Origin: an uncultured Bacteroidota bacterium
GTDB lineage: Bacteria > Bacteroidota > Bacteroidia > AKYH767-A > JABDAW01
Assembly (NCBI GenBank): GCA_903844645.1
Contig: CAIMUP010000001.1
Location: 1-64,000 of the forward strand
DNA: 64,000 nucleotides
Direction: 5' to 3'
Below are positions 55,868 through 64,000 of this stretch, in pieces. Position 1 is the first letter of the stretch, and the number at the start of each line of letters is the position of its first letter. Both the position numbers and the translations under genes were made by a program. The notes beneath the pieces were generated by a model. The model was not told the origin of the DNA. It worked only from the letters and a program-made list of their open reading frames with translations, and ran no database searches.

Positions 55868-58513
55868 CTATGATAAATCATATTTCATAAGACTTCTTAT
55901 TGTGGAATTGAGATTATTATACGCCAAGAAATCGGAATGATTAGTATAAATTGTATTTGGATAAGAGGAATAAATTAACCCACACTGTGTAGGATAAATC
56001 GTGCTGCAAATATTCAAACAACTATCTACAATAATAACTAAGGTAGCCGGTGTACTGCTCCCACAAATATTAGTTGCCGAAACCGAAATTGTACCCCCTG
56101 ATGAACCGACAATCGCATTGATGGAAATGGTTGTTGAACTCCCTGTCCAGCCATTAGGTAATGTCCATGAATAACTTGTGGCATCATTTACGGGCGCAAT
56201 TGTATAAGCTTGAAATGAACTATAGCATACGGGATTACTTCCAGTTATTAATAAGGGTTGAATTGGAATAGTATGCGATGTTATAATTCGTGTAGCTGTC
56301 CCCGTACATCCGATAGTATTCGTTACGGTAACGGTATAAGTTCCTGCTGTTAAAACATAAATACTTTCTGTGGTCGCGCCATTGCTCCAATTATAAAATG
56401 GAAAATTGCCAGCATCTAACCTGACAGAATCTCCAACACAAATATTTGTAATTCCCGATGCTGTAATAACAGGATAAAGAAACGAATTTACGGTTACCGC
56501 ATGGGATGCAGTATTAATACAACCATTAGTATCAGTAACGGTAACAATATAATTTCCGGCAGATAATGCAATGATAGTATCAACAGTGGCACCGGTACTC
56601 CAGAAGTATTGTGAAAAATTACCCCCTGCATCCATAGTCAAGGTATCTCCTGCACAAAATGCGGTGCTACCTACAATGGTAACTACAGGATGAGGCAATG
56701 GATTCACGAATACCGAGATACTGGTAGAGTTAGCAGCACAACCATTAGTATCGGTAATGGTAACTGAAAAACTTCCAGTGGTATTAACGATGATACTTTG
56801 CGTGGTGGCTCCTGTGCTCCATAAATAAAGTTGGGAAGCACTGGAAGTAAGCGTTACATTATTACCGAAACAAAATGTGGTAACACCACTTGGAGTAATC
56901 ACCGGACTGGGTAATGTATTAGGCAGTATGGTAATATAATTTACCTGAACAGCGGTATCTATTCCGCCTCCGCAATTGGAATAAACGATGAGCGTTACGC
57001 TATAGGTTCCGGGATTGGAGTAATTATGAATAGGATTATAAACAGTGCTCGAATCTCCATCGCCAAAATACCAAAGGCATGTGGAGGCATTAATACTGGC
57101 ATTATAAAAATTTATATAACTGCAACCATTCAATGGGTCAGCATAAAAATCGCTGGTAACGGTAAAGGTAGGGCAGTAATAAGAACAACAGGCATCAGGA
57201 ACAAATCGCCACATGTCATTGTAACAATGCCCTACATCACTTTGCATTCCGCCAAACATCCAAAGAAATCCTTTTCTATCTCTCCAAGCCAAAGAACCCA
57301 TTCTGGCAGGTGGAATATTTGATGGATTGGATATATGAATTTGCCCATAATTTCCAGGACTATTTATAGCTGTTGTCCCTTTTATCAAACTCCATTTGTT
57401 GGTTGGAATATTATAATTCCATAAGTCATTAAACTCCTCGTTTCCATCATCTCCTCCAAAAAGTTGCAAGTTATCACAATCCCTTGTCCAACACGATCTG
57501 GCTTCAAACCTCACTGCTGGAATGAAACCTGTATCCTGTTCGCAAATTGCACCATGAACTCCTATATTGTCGCCAGATCCACTTTCTCCACTCATCCAGG
57601 TCCACATATTGCTTGAGATGTTATATTTCCAAAGATCATTTTTATATCCAGTGTAAGCCAGTCCTCCTAAAAGCCACAAATTATCGTTACTATCCTTCCA
57701 TCGGGTATAACAACGTCTTCCGCCAGGCGTATTGCCTAATGAAGGTACTCCTTTTGTTCCATAGACAGGAGCCTGATTCACAATATTAGACCCACTCATC
57801 CAGGTCCATTGATTGGTAGCTATATTATACTTCCACAATGCCCCTAAGTAAGCGCTGGTAAACCCTCCGTACATCCAAAGGTTGTTGTTATCATCTGTCC
57901 AGGAGGCACTATTTTCATTCATGGCGGGGGGTTGATTCAATGCAGACGGCACTCCAATAGCCCCATAATTCCCTGCACTACTTATTGTATTTGCACCATT
58001 CATCCAGGTCCAGGTATTGGTGGCTATTGTATACATCCAAAGGTCATTCAAGTTCCCGAAGTTCCCATTCACATCGTATCCTTGTCCGCCAAACATCCAC
58101 AAATTTCCGGTGGTATCCGTCCATGAAGTAATCCCCCAACCTCTTGCTCCGGGATGATTTGCGGTATCTGGCATTCCCTGAACCCCATAAACCCCTGCAC
58201 TATGCCAAATTCCCGTTCCCTTTATCCAAGCCCACCGATTATTATAAGGATTAAACTGAAACAAATCAGGAGAAACATCGCCCACCATCTCTCCTCCAAA
58301 CAACCAACAATTTCCCTGTTTATCGGTCCATTCGCAAGCCTCATACAAGGCGGTAGGGGAATTATTTGCTGCAAAAACGCCCTTCGTACCGTAATGCCCA
58401 TAACTATTAATCGTATTACTCCCATTCATCCAAGTCCACTGCCCGGGCTGCGCTATGCATTGAAAAGCGAAGAGGGAGCAGTGTAGAATAACAAACAGTA
58501 AAATTTTTTTCAT
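55868..58513 (-). CDS. giant Kelch/PKD/DNRLRE surface protein, 5' part up to an in-frame TAG
   Basis: About 881 residues. Start at 58513 (MKKILLFVILHCSLFAFQCI, a signal peptide) and not the ATG at 58528, because the -7 box at 58541-58548 would leave almost no leader for the latter. Kelch-like propeller repeats follow (WTWMNGSNTI, GNLWMFGGQG, NDLWKYNI; about six). Then come a PKD domain (WYFGDGDSSTVYNPIHNYSN), Ig-like repeats and the start of a DNRLRE module that stops at TAG (55868-55870) after MKYDLS. Codons after it ([20 protein letters not shown]) continue the module. Intact gene: about 2796 codons down to 50126. Confidence 0.85.
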   Translation of the reverse strand: MKKILLFVILHCSLFAFQCIAQPGQWTWMNGSNTINSYGHYGTKGVFAANNSPTALYEACEWTDKQGNCWLFGGEMVGDVSPDLFQFNPYNNRWAWIKGTGIWHSAGVYGVQGMPDTANHPGARGWGITSWTDTTGNLWMFGGQGYDVNGNFGNLNDLWMYTIATNTWTWMNGANTISSAGNYGAIGVPSALNQPPAMNENSASWTDDNNNLWMYGGFTSAYLGALWKYNIATNQWTWMSGSNIVNQAPVYGTKGVPSLGNTPGGRRCYTRWKDSNDNLWLLGGLAYTGYKNDLWKYNISSNMWTWMSGESGSGDNIGVHGAICEQDTGFIPAVRFEARSCWTRDCDNLQLFGGDDGNEEFNDLWNYNIPTNKWSLIKGTTAINSPGNYGQIHISNPSNIPPARMGSLAWRDRKGFLWMFGGMQSDVGHCYNDMWRFVPDACCSYYCPTFTVTSDFYADPLNGCSYINFYNASINASTCLWYFGDGDSSTVYNPIHNYSNPGTYSVTLIVYSNCGGGIDTAVQVNYITILPNTLPSPVITPSGVTTFCFGNNVTLTSSASQLYLWSTGATTQSIIVNTTGSFSVTITDTNGCAANSTSISVFVNPLPHPVVTIVGSTAFCAGDTLTMDAGGNFSQYFWSTGATVDTIIALSAGNYIVTVTDTNGCINTASHAVTVNSFLYPVITASGITNICVGDSVRLDAGNFPFYNWSNGATTESIYVLTAGTYTVTVTNTIGCTGTATRIITSHTIPIQPLLITGSNPVCYSSFQAYTIAPVNDATSYSWTLPNGWTGSSTTISINAIVGSSGGTISVSATNICGSSTPATLVIIVDSCLNICSTIYPTQCGLIYSSYPNTIYTNHSDFLAYNNLNSTIRSLMKYDLS

Positions 58514-58540
58514 AGGGGAATCGCGCAAGTGCTAACGGTA

Positions 58541-58548
58541 CAAAAATA
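58541..58548 (-). promoter_or_regulatory. -7 promoter box of the giant minus-strand gene
   Basis: Minus-strand TATTTTTG fits TAnnTTTG, 28 bp before the start codon chosen at 58513. Confidence 0.5.
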
Positions 58549-58655
58549 CGAAAATTAGTAATAAAAGTTCTCTTTATTGAAAGCCTGTAACTAAAAACTC
58601 ACATTCCCCTCCATACTAAATCCATATGCCCTAAGTCAAAAATCATAAACCCATT

Positions 58656-58865
58656 CACACTTTCCATTGTGCTCTTCACGCTTTGCATTGTGCTCTTCAC
58701 GCTTTGCATTGTGCCTTTCACGCTTTGCATTGTGCCTTTCACGCTTTGCATTGTGCCTTTCACGCTTTCCATTTCGCCCTTCACGCTTTGCATTTCGCCT
58801 TTCACGCTTTGCATTTCGCCCTTCACGCTTTCCATTGTGTCATTCACACTTTCCATTGTGGAATT
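58656..58865. repeat. 21-bp tandem array J
   Basis: Exactly ten 21-bp units, no indel. Inner units contain CACGCTTTGCATTGTGC or CACGCTTTGCATTTCGCC; the first and last units share a different variant, CACACTTTCCATTGTG. On the minus strand it reads as QSVKGTM-type heptads. It lies in the 487-bp gap between the giant gene's start and korB. The remainder of that gap shows only the promoter at 58541 and A/T-rich sequence. Confidence 0.96.
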
Positions 58866-59000
58866 CCGGAAAATTCAAAAACGATGAATCACGTTTTTAA
58901 TCCCCCTAATCTATTTTCTTGGGGAATACTTCAGGAATACTGTGGGAATAATGGGGATTAATATCGGGGGATTGCAATAAAACTTTGCAACCGTTTCAAC

Positions 59001-60050
59001 TTAATTAATCACCCAAACCTCTTTGCCGGCAATCAACTCATCCAACTTTCCTTTCCCTTTCTTGGTAAGGACGCTGCCCATTTGATTGTTCATTTGGTCT
59101 TCATAACAATGCCTGTCTTCCTGATAGAAAATACCGAAAGGACGTGGCAAATGATTCTCTTTAGAAGGATTATCAAAGAAGCGAGCAAGGATATTTGCCT
59201 TAACAGCATCTTTCTCATCATGTATCCAAAGATCATTGGCAGAAGCCCCGTCAGCAAGCGAAACAATAGTTGGTTTGAAGCCATCTAATTTAATTCCCTT
59301 GTCAGCATTCTCACCAAAGATTAAAGGCTTGCTACTTTCTAACATTAAGGTCTCTAATTTCTTGGTTTCCTTGTCGGTATAAATGAAGAATGCACCATCA
59401 TTAAAGACGTTGCAGTTCTGATAAATCTCCACCATAGAAGTTCCTTTATGACTATTCGCTCTGCGCAATGTTTCCTGCAAATGTTTTGGATCTCTGTCCA
59501 TTGTTCTTGCAATGAAAGTTCCATCAGCACCAAGGCTCAATGCCAAAGGATTGAAAGGATGATCGAGAGAACCATTAGGAGTTGATTTCGTTACCGCACC
59601 TTCTGGAGAAGTAGGAGAATATTGTCCCTTCGTCAAGCCATAAATCTCGTTGTTGAATAACAGAATATTCACATTGAAATTTCTTCTCAAGATATGAATA
59701 AAATGATTACCGCCGATAGAAAGCGCATCGCCATCTCCGGTAACAATCCAAACGCTCAATTCAGGACGGGAAGCCTTCAAACCACTTGCTACCGCAGTAG
59801 CTCTTCCGTGGATGGAGTGCATGCCGTAGGTCTCCATGTAATACGGGAAACGCGACGAACATCCGATGCCGGAAATGAAGACAATATTTTCTCTCGGAAT
59901 ACCCAATTCAGGGACTACCGTCTGCACTTGTTTAAGGATAGAATAATCGCCGCAACCCGGGCACCATCTTACTTCCTGATCTGTTACTAAATCTTTTGCT
60001 ACCATCTTCGGGGCTTGCCCGTTAGCCGCTACTTGTGTTGTTGAATCCAT
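59001..60050 (-). CDS. korB: 2-oxoacid:ferredoxin oxidoreductase subunit beta
   Basis: 349 residues. TPP-binding subunit: [77 protein letters not shown] (the GDG...N thiamine site). With the alpha subunit it decarboxylates a 2-oxoacid, probably 2-oxoglutarate, to the acyl-CoA while reducing ferredoxin. It follows korA by 27 bp. The exact substrate is inferred from family usage. Confidence 0.95.
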   Translation of the reverse strand: MDSTTQVAANGQAPKMVAKDLVTDQEVRWCPGCGDYSILKQVQTVVPELGIPRENIVFISGIGCSSRFPYYMETYGMHSIHGRATAVASGLKASRPELSVWIVTGDGDALSIGGNHFIHILRRNFNVNILLFNNEIYGLTKGQYSPTSPEGAVTKSTPNGSLDHPFNPLALSLGADGTFIARTMDRDPKHLQETLRRANSHKGTSMVEIYQNCNVFNDGAFFIYTDKETKKLETLMLESSKPLIFGENADKGIKLDGFKPTIVSLADGASANDLWIHDEKDAVKANILARFFDNPSKENHLPRPFGIFYQEDRHCYEDQMNNQMGSVLTKKGKGKLDELIAGKEVWVIN

Positions 60051-60077
60051 TATATTATTTCTTTATTTTGTTATCAA

Positions 60078-61964
60078 TTATTTTGTTGCACCATTGCTTG
60101 CGAATACAGTTTCTTCTACCTTTAATAATTCGATTATCTTGTCATAAATCTCGTGAGAGGTAAATGGCAAGCCCATAATTTTATTTAATGGAATGGCAGG
60201 TACGAAATATTTATCGCGAATGATTTTTACCAATTGTCCATTGTTCATTTCTGGCATTAATATCATATCATAGTTGTTTAATATCTCGCCAAGATTCTTT
60301 GGGAAAGGACGCAGGTAACGGATGTGGGCATGGGATACATCATAGCCTTCGGCTCTTGCCTTGGTACATGCGGAACGAATGGCACCATAAGTCGAACCCC
60401 AGCCTACGACCAACATCTTGCCTTTGGCATTGCCACTATCCAACTTTTGTTCAGGGATATAATTCGCAATTCTTTCAACTTTCTCTTCACGAAGTTTAAC
60501 CATGAATTCATGATTCTCGGGATCATAAGAAATGTTTCCGGTCTCATGTTGTTTCTCGATGCCACCGATACGATGTTGCAAATCTTTCACGCCTGGAACT
60601 GCCCAGGGACGGGACAATTTCTCATCTCGTTTGTATGGAAGGAATTTTCCATCGGCATTAAATTCAGTGATGAAAGGAGGAGTAATCTTTGGTAAATCTT
60701 CTGACTTCGGGAACATCCAAGGCTCGGCACCATTGGCAATAAAACCATCTGAAAGCATGAAACAAGGAGTCATGTGTTCAATTGCAATTTTACATGCTTG
60801 AAACGCTGCATCGAAGCAATCGGCAGGCGAACAGGCAGCAACGATAGGAAGTGGCGCTTCACCATTTCTTCCATAATACGCTTGCAATAAATCAGATTGC
60901 TCGGTCTTGGTCGGCAAGCCGGTAGAAGGACCGCCTCGCTGAACATCAATAACAACCATTGGCAATTCTAACATAAAGCCCAAGCCCATTGCCTCTGTCT
61001 TTAAAGCAATACCAGGACCGGAAGAAGCCGTAACACCCAGATGCCCACCAAAGGATGCACCGATGATAGAACAGATAGCAGCAATCTCATCTTCAGCCTG
61101 ATAAGTCCGAACACCGAAATGTTTATATTTTGATAATTCATGAAGAATATCCGAAGCAGGGGTAATTGGATAAGAGCCATAGAATATCGGCAAACCGCTC
61201 TTCTCTGATGCAGCAACCAAACCAATTGCAGCCGCTTGATTACCCATGATATTACGATACGTTCCGGGAGCCATCTTAGCAGGTTCAACAGTGAAACGGG
61301 TAGTGAAAGTTTCAACGGTTTCGCCATAATTGTAACCCGCTTTGAGAAGCTTAATATTAGCATCCAGGATATCTGGTTTCTTACCAAATTTCTCAGTCAA
61401 AAACTTGATGGAATGATCCAGATTCCTATTATACATCCAATAAATAAAGCCGAGAACAAACATATTCTTTGAACGATCAATTTCCTTCACGCCTAAGCCG
61501 CTATCATTCGCTAATGCCGCACGAGTAATCTTCGTAACATCCATCGTGAAGACCTGATATTTGCTTAAACTGCCGTTCTCCAAAGGATTTTGGTCAGGCG
61601 CAATGTTCGCCAAACGCAGGTTCTTAGGATCGAAGCCATCAATATTCGCGATAATAATTCCACCCTCTTTCAATTCTCTCAAATTCGCTTTCAACGCCGC
61701 AGCATTCATTACAACCAATACATCGCAATAATCGCCTGGGGTATTAATTTCAACGCTTCCGAAATGTATCTGGAAGCCGGAAACACCAGCCAGGGTCCCT
61801 TGTGGGGCACGGATTTCGGCAGGAAAATCAGGAAAGGTACTTAAATCATTACCCAGAATGGCGGCAGTATCGGTGAACTGCGTACCGGTTAATTGCATCC
61901 CGTCGCCGGAATCTCCCGCAAACCGGATGGCTACGGAATCTAAAACTTCATTTGTCTTTGTCAT
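60078..61964 (-). CDS. korA: 2-oxoacid:acceptor oxidoreductase subunit alpha (gamma-alpha fusion)
   Basis: 628 residues. The N-terminal gamma-type domain (SVAIRFAGDSGDGMQLTGTQ, FPDFPAEIRAPQGTLAG) is fused to the alpha domain (FYGSYPITPASDILHELSKY, EDEIAAICSIIGASFGG, RGGPSTGLPTKTEQSDL). This is the usual two-subunit layout in Bacteroidota. Works with korB in the oxidative TCA branch or in reverse carboxylation. A minus-strand -7 box (TATTTTTG, 61988-61995) precedes it. Confidence 0.96.
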   Translation of the reverse strand: MTKTNEVLDSVAIRFAGDSGDGMQLTGTQFTDTAAILGNDLSTFPDFPAEIRAPQGTLAGVSGFQIHFGSVEINTPGDYCDVLVVMNAAALKANLRELKEGGIIIANIDGFDPKNLRLANIAPDQNPLENGSLSKYQVFTMDVTKITRAALANDSGLGVKEIDRSKNMFVLGFIYWMYNRNLDHSIKFLTEKFGKKPDILDANIKLLKAGYNYGETVETFTTRFTVEPAKMAPGTYRNIMGNQAAAIGLVAASEKSGLPIFYGSYPITPASDILHELSKYKHFGVRTYQAEDEIAAICSIIGASFGGHLGVTASSGPGIALKTEAMGLGFMLELPMVVIDVQRGGPSTGLPTKTEQSDLLQAYYGRNGEAPLPIVAACSPADCFDAAFQACKIAIEHMTPCFMLSDGFIANGAEPWMFPKSEDLPKITPPFITEFNADGKFLPYKRDEKLSRPWAVPGVKDLQHRIGGIEKQHETGNISYDPENHEFMVKLREEKVERIANYIPEQKLDSGNAKGKMLVVGWGSTYGAIRSACTKARAEGYDVSHAHIRYLRPFPKNLGEILNNYDMILMPEMNNGQLVKIIRDKYFVPAIPLNKIMGLPFTSHEIYDKIIELLKVEETVFASNGATK

Positions 61965-61987
61965 CTTCTATTAATTATTTAGGGCTG

Positions 61988-61995
61988 CAAAAATA
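61988..61995 (-). promoter_or_regulatory. -7 promoter box of korAB
   Basis: Minus-strand TATTTTTG followed by CAGCCC, 24 bp before the korA start codon. Confidence 0.5.
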
Positions 61996-62109
61996 CATAT
62001 TCTTTAGAGATGTGCAAACGGGCATGCCGAATTTTGCCTCCTCGATCGGCGTTCAGCAACGATTTTTACCTCGAAGGCAGGTTTTAATGCCATTTCGGGG
62101 ACTGCATGC

Positions 62110-62240
62110 GCTCTGCATTCAGTCCCCACTGCTCCTTCGGGGCTTCCCGCTGCACCTCTGGGAGTCCCCGCAGCTCCTTCGGGAGTCCCGATAGCTCCGT
62201 TGGGAGTTCCCACAGCTCCTCTGGGGACTGAATGCAGAGC
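62110..62240. repeat. 21-bp tandem array K (hairpin units) with inverted ends
   Basis: Six 21-bp units (62110-62235), no indel. Each inner unit can fold: CTCC-TTCG-GGAG, CTCC-GTTG-GGAG and similar, and GGGA-G-TCCC is a palindrome. GCTCTGCATTCAGTCCCC (62110-62127) is the exact reverse complement of GGGGACTGAATGCAGAGC (62223-62240), so the whole array is bracketed by an 18-bp perfect inverted repeat. It lies in the 371-bp gap between korA and the DsbD-like gene; the rest of that gap shows nothing else. Confidence 0.93.
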
Positions 62241-62335
62241 ACCAGCAGCTCCAAAAATGACACATTTTTGACAAATAACATCCTTAAAACATCCCCAAAG
62301 AGGGATTCGATGCCCCTTCAGAGGCGCGGAATGAA

Positions 62336-64000
62336 TTACAAAGAAGCCGAAGCCTCATTTTCCTTCCGCAGTTTGTAGCGGCACAAGCCTTCGTCGAGGT
62401 AGCGGACATATTGCTTGTCATCGGGCGTATAGCCGCGTGGCTTGGCAAGGATTTTTCCATGATTATCTAATAAAACATAGTAGGGCTGGGAATTAATATC
62501 GTAATTATTGACCTCCATCGCACTGAATTTATTCCCTAATGTCTTAATCTTTTTACTCGTGCCAGAGGAGGTAGAAATGCTTTGTTCATTGGCTGGCAAC
62601 AGCCCCTTATCATCCACATAGAGGGAGATCAAAACGTACTTATCGGTCAGCCTTTTATAGACATCGGGCTTGGGCCAAACGTTTTCTTCCATCTTGCGGC
62701 AGTTCACACAGGTCCATCCCGTAAAGTCCACCAATACGGGCTTCCCAACTTTCTTTGCATACGCCATTCCTTCTTCATATTCATTGTGAAAACAAGGAAG
62801 ATCTAAGGGGCATTCGGTCTTGGTCGTTTGCCATTCTTTGTAGAATGACGGGGGAGGGAAACCGGAGATTAAATTCAATGGCGCACCCCATAATCCGGGA
62901 ATTAAATAGATGGCAAAAGTGAATGTCAGGATGGAAGAAACCAACCTCCCGATGGATACATGGGCGACGGGCGAGTCGTGGGAGAAGTGGATTTTGCCAA
63001 CTAAATATAATCCCATCAATCCGAAGATAATGATCCAGAAGGCGATGAAGATTTCCCTTTTGAGGAAGTCCCAATGGTATGCCAAATCTACGTTGGAGAG
63101 GAATTTCATGGCTAATGCCAATTCGATGAAGCCAAGGCAGACCTTCACGGTGTTCAGCCAGCCCCCAGATTTCGGCAACGAGCTTAACCATCCCGGAAAC
63201 ATGGAGAATAACGCGAATGGCAATGCCAATGCCGATGCGAATCCAGCCATGCCCATCAACGGTCCCATGTAATTACTGCCGTGTGCCGCCTCCACTAACA
63301 AGGTTCCGATGATAGGACCCGTGCAGGAAAACGAAACTAACGACAGCGTGAATGCCATGAAGAATATCCCGATTAAACCGCCCTTCTCCGATGCGGCATC
63401 GGCTTTGTTGATGAAGGAACTAGGCAGTGTTATTTCAAATGCCCCGAAGAAAGAGATGGCGAAAATGATAAACACGATGAAGAAACCCATGTTGAAATAG
63501 CCGTTGCTGGCGAGGTCGTTCAGCGCATCCGATCCAAGCGTAACCGTAATGATAAACCCCAACGTAACATAGATAATGATGATGGAGGCGGCATACGTCA
63601 GGGCATTCATCAAACCTTTTCTTCTGTTGCCACTGCGCTTGGTAAAAAAACTTACCGTCAGCGGTATCATCGGGAAGACACATGGCGTAAGCAAGGCAAG
63701 AAATCCTCCGAGAACTCCCGCGAAGAATATCCCGAGGATAGATTGGCTGGATGCTATTTCAGCATCGCCGCAACTGGCTTCTAACACCACATCCATCGGT
63801 TTGTCAGAGAGAACTAATTTGCTGGTATCCGTAGAAGGTGCAGCCGCTTTGATGATGGTATCCACCTTCTTGATCGGCTCTGCGCTGCCGCCACTATCAG
63901 CTTTCACTTTCGTAGGGATGGGAGTTGATTCCACGCCAGGTTTTAAGTTTGCATTGATGGTCAAAACGAAGGAAGTATCCCACGGAATGCACTGCGTGGT
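62336..64000 (-). CDS. DsbD-like thiol:disulfide interchange protein (5' end outside window)
   Basis: At least 554 residues, truncated by the right edge. A TTG at 63964 could be taken as a start, but the frame continues to the edge with [20 protein letters not shown], the typical end of a DsbD N-terminal domain, so the true start is beyond 64000. An eight-helix membrane domain carries the reactive Cys in [19 protein letters not shown] and [17 protein letters not shown]-terminal thioredoxin-like domain has the active site [13 protein letters not shown] (C-V-N-C). It passes electrons from cytoplasmic thioredoxin to the periplasm for disulfide reduction or cytochrome c maturation. Confidence 0.93.
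   Translation of the reverse strand, partial: TTQCIPWDTSFVLTINANLKPGVESTPIPTKVKADSGGSAEPIKKVDTIIKAAAPSTDTSKLVLSDKPMDVVLEASCGDAEIASSQSILGIFFAGVLGGFLALLTPCVFPMIPLTVSFFTKRSGNRRKGLMNALTYAASIIIIYVTLGFIITVTLGSDALNDLASNGYFNMGFFIVFIIFAISFFGAFEITLPSSFINKADAASEKGGLIGIFFMAFTLSLVSFSCTGPIIGTLLVEAAHGSNYMGPLMGMAGFASALALPFALFSMFPGWLSSLPKSGGWLNTVKVCLGFIELALAMKFLSNVDLAYHWDFLKREIFIAFWIIIFGLMGLYLVGKIHFSHDSPVAHVSIGRLVSSILTFTFAIYLIPGLWGAPLNLISGFPPPSFYKEWQTTKTECPLDLPCFHNEYEEGMAYAKKVGKPVLVDFTGWTCVNCRKMEENVWPKPDVYKRLTDKYVLISLYVDDKGLLPANEQSISTSSGTSKKIKTLGNKFSAMEVNNYDINSQPYYVLLDNHGKILAKPRGYTPDDKQYVRYLDEGLCRYKLRKENEASASL

Noticed and set aside
55868-55870. General reassignment of TAG as a sense codon
   Set aside because: TAG ends cdsA and the M28 peptidase at normal family lengths, so TAG works as a stop; a local mutation or error is more likely.
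50472-58486. Plus-strand open frames opposite the giant minus-strand gene
   Set aside because: They are low-complexity mirror frames of the Ser/Thr/Gly-rich repeats, with no promoter or conserved motif.
1-62240. CRISPR arrays as an explanation for the tandem repeats
   Set aside because: Units follow each other directly with no unique spacers, repeats are 21 bp and differ between loci, and no cas gene is present.

Overview
The window looks like a chromosomal segment of a Bacteroidota bacterium, probably an uncultured lineage near the Sphingobacteriales/Chitinophagales type. Several things point that way: promoters of the Bacteroidota TAnnTTTG form in front of many genes, few Shine-Dalgarno sequences, two giant secreted proteins ending in type IX secretion (T9SS) type A sorting domains, a DUF4783 lipoprotein-like gene after secY, and a cysteine-poor L36. 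No rRNA or tRNA gene was recognised.

Layout. 0.2-2.7 kb: an SGNH/DltD-like protein and an MBOAT O-acyltransferase (minus strand). 3.0-8.2 kb: birA (minus) divergent from rsfS-ftsH-LUD-cdsA. 8.2-9.3 kb: a non-coding block with a 21-bp repeat array, a mobile palindromic element and a small broken gene. 9.3-19.0 kb: a polysaccharide cluster (flippase, two Wzy/WaaL-type proteins, three glycosyltransferases, and PglD-, PglE- and PglC-like genes). 19.8-30.6 kb: housekeeping and metabolic genes (PBP1A, scoAB, PAS histidine kinase, acyl-CoA dehydrogenase, YkgJ-like protein, MerR regulator, cystathionine gamma-synthase/lyase family, carboxypeptidase Q-like M28 peptidase). 31.2-44.2 kb: the spc-alpha ribosomal-protein operon from rplX to rplQ, with orphan genes before, inside and after it. 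44.4-58.5 kb: two convergent giant T9SS-exported surface proteins, one broken by a frameshift and the other by an in-frame TAG. 59.0-64.0 kb: korBA-type 2-oxoacid:ferredoxin oxidoreductase and a DsbD-like protein cut by the window edge.

The most striking signal is not a gene. Nearly every gap longer than about 250 bp carries a tandem array whose period is 21 bp. I count eleven clear arrays and one doubtful one. Unit sequences are unrelated between arrays, but the period is kept, often with no indel over 9-14 units. Many units contain a short palindrome, and two arrays are bracketed by inverted repeats. 21 bp is two DNA helical turns and also seven codons. Two arrays sit beside copies of a dispersed ~140-bp palindromic REP/MITE-like element, which has also split a small gene. 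I know of no described system matching this family of 21-bp arrays, so it is the main candidate for something new.

Other points of interest: the ribosomal operon starts abnormally at rplX and lacks rpmD; array-plus-orphan-gene units sit at three places around that operon; a C8 tract frameshifts one orphan gene; RsfS carries a recently duplicated basic repeat; and the PglD-like acetyltransferase appears to have lost coils.
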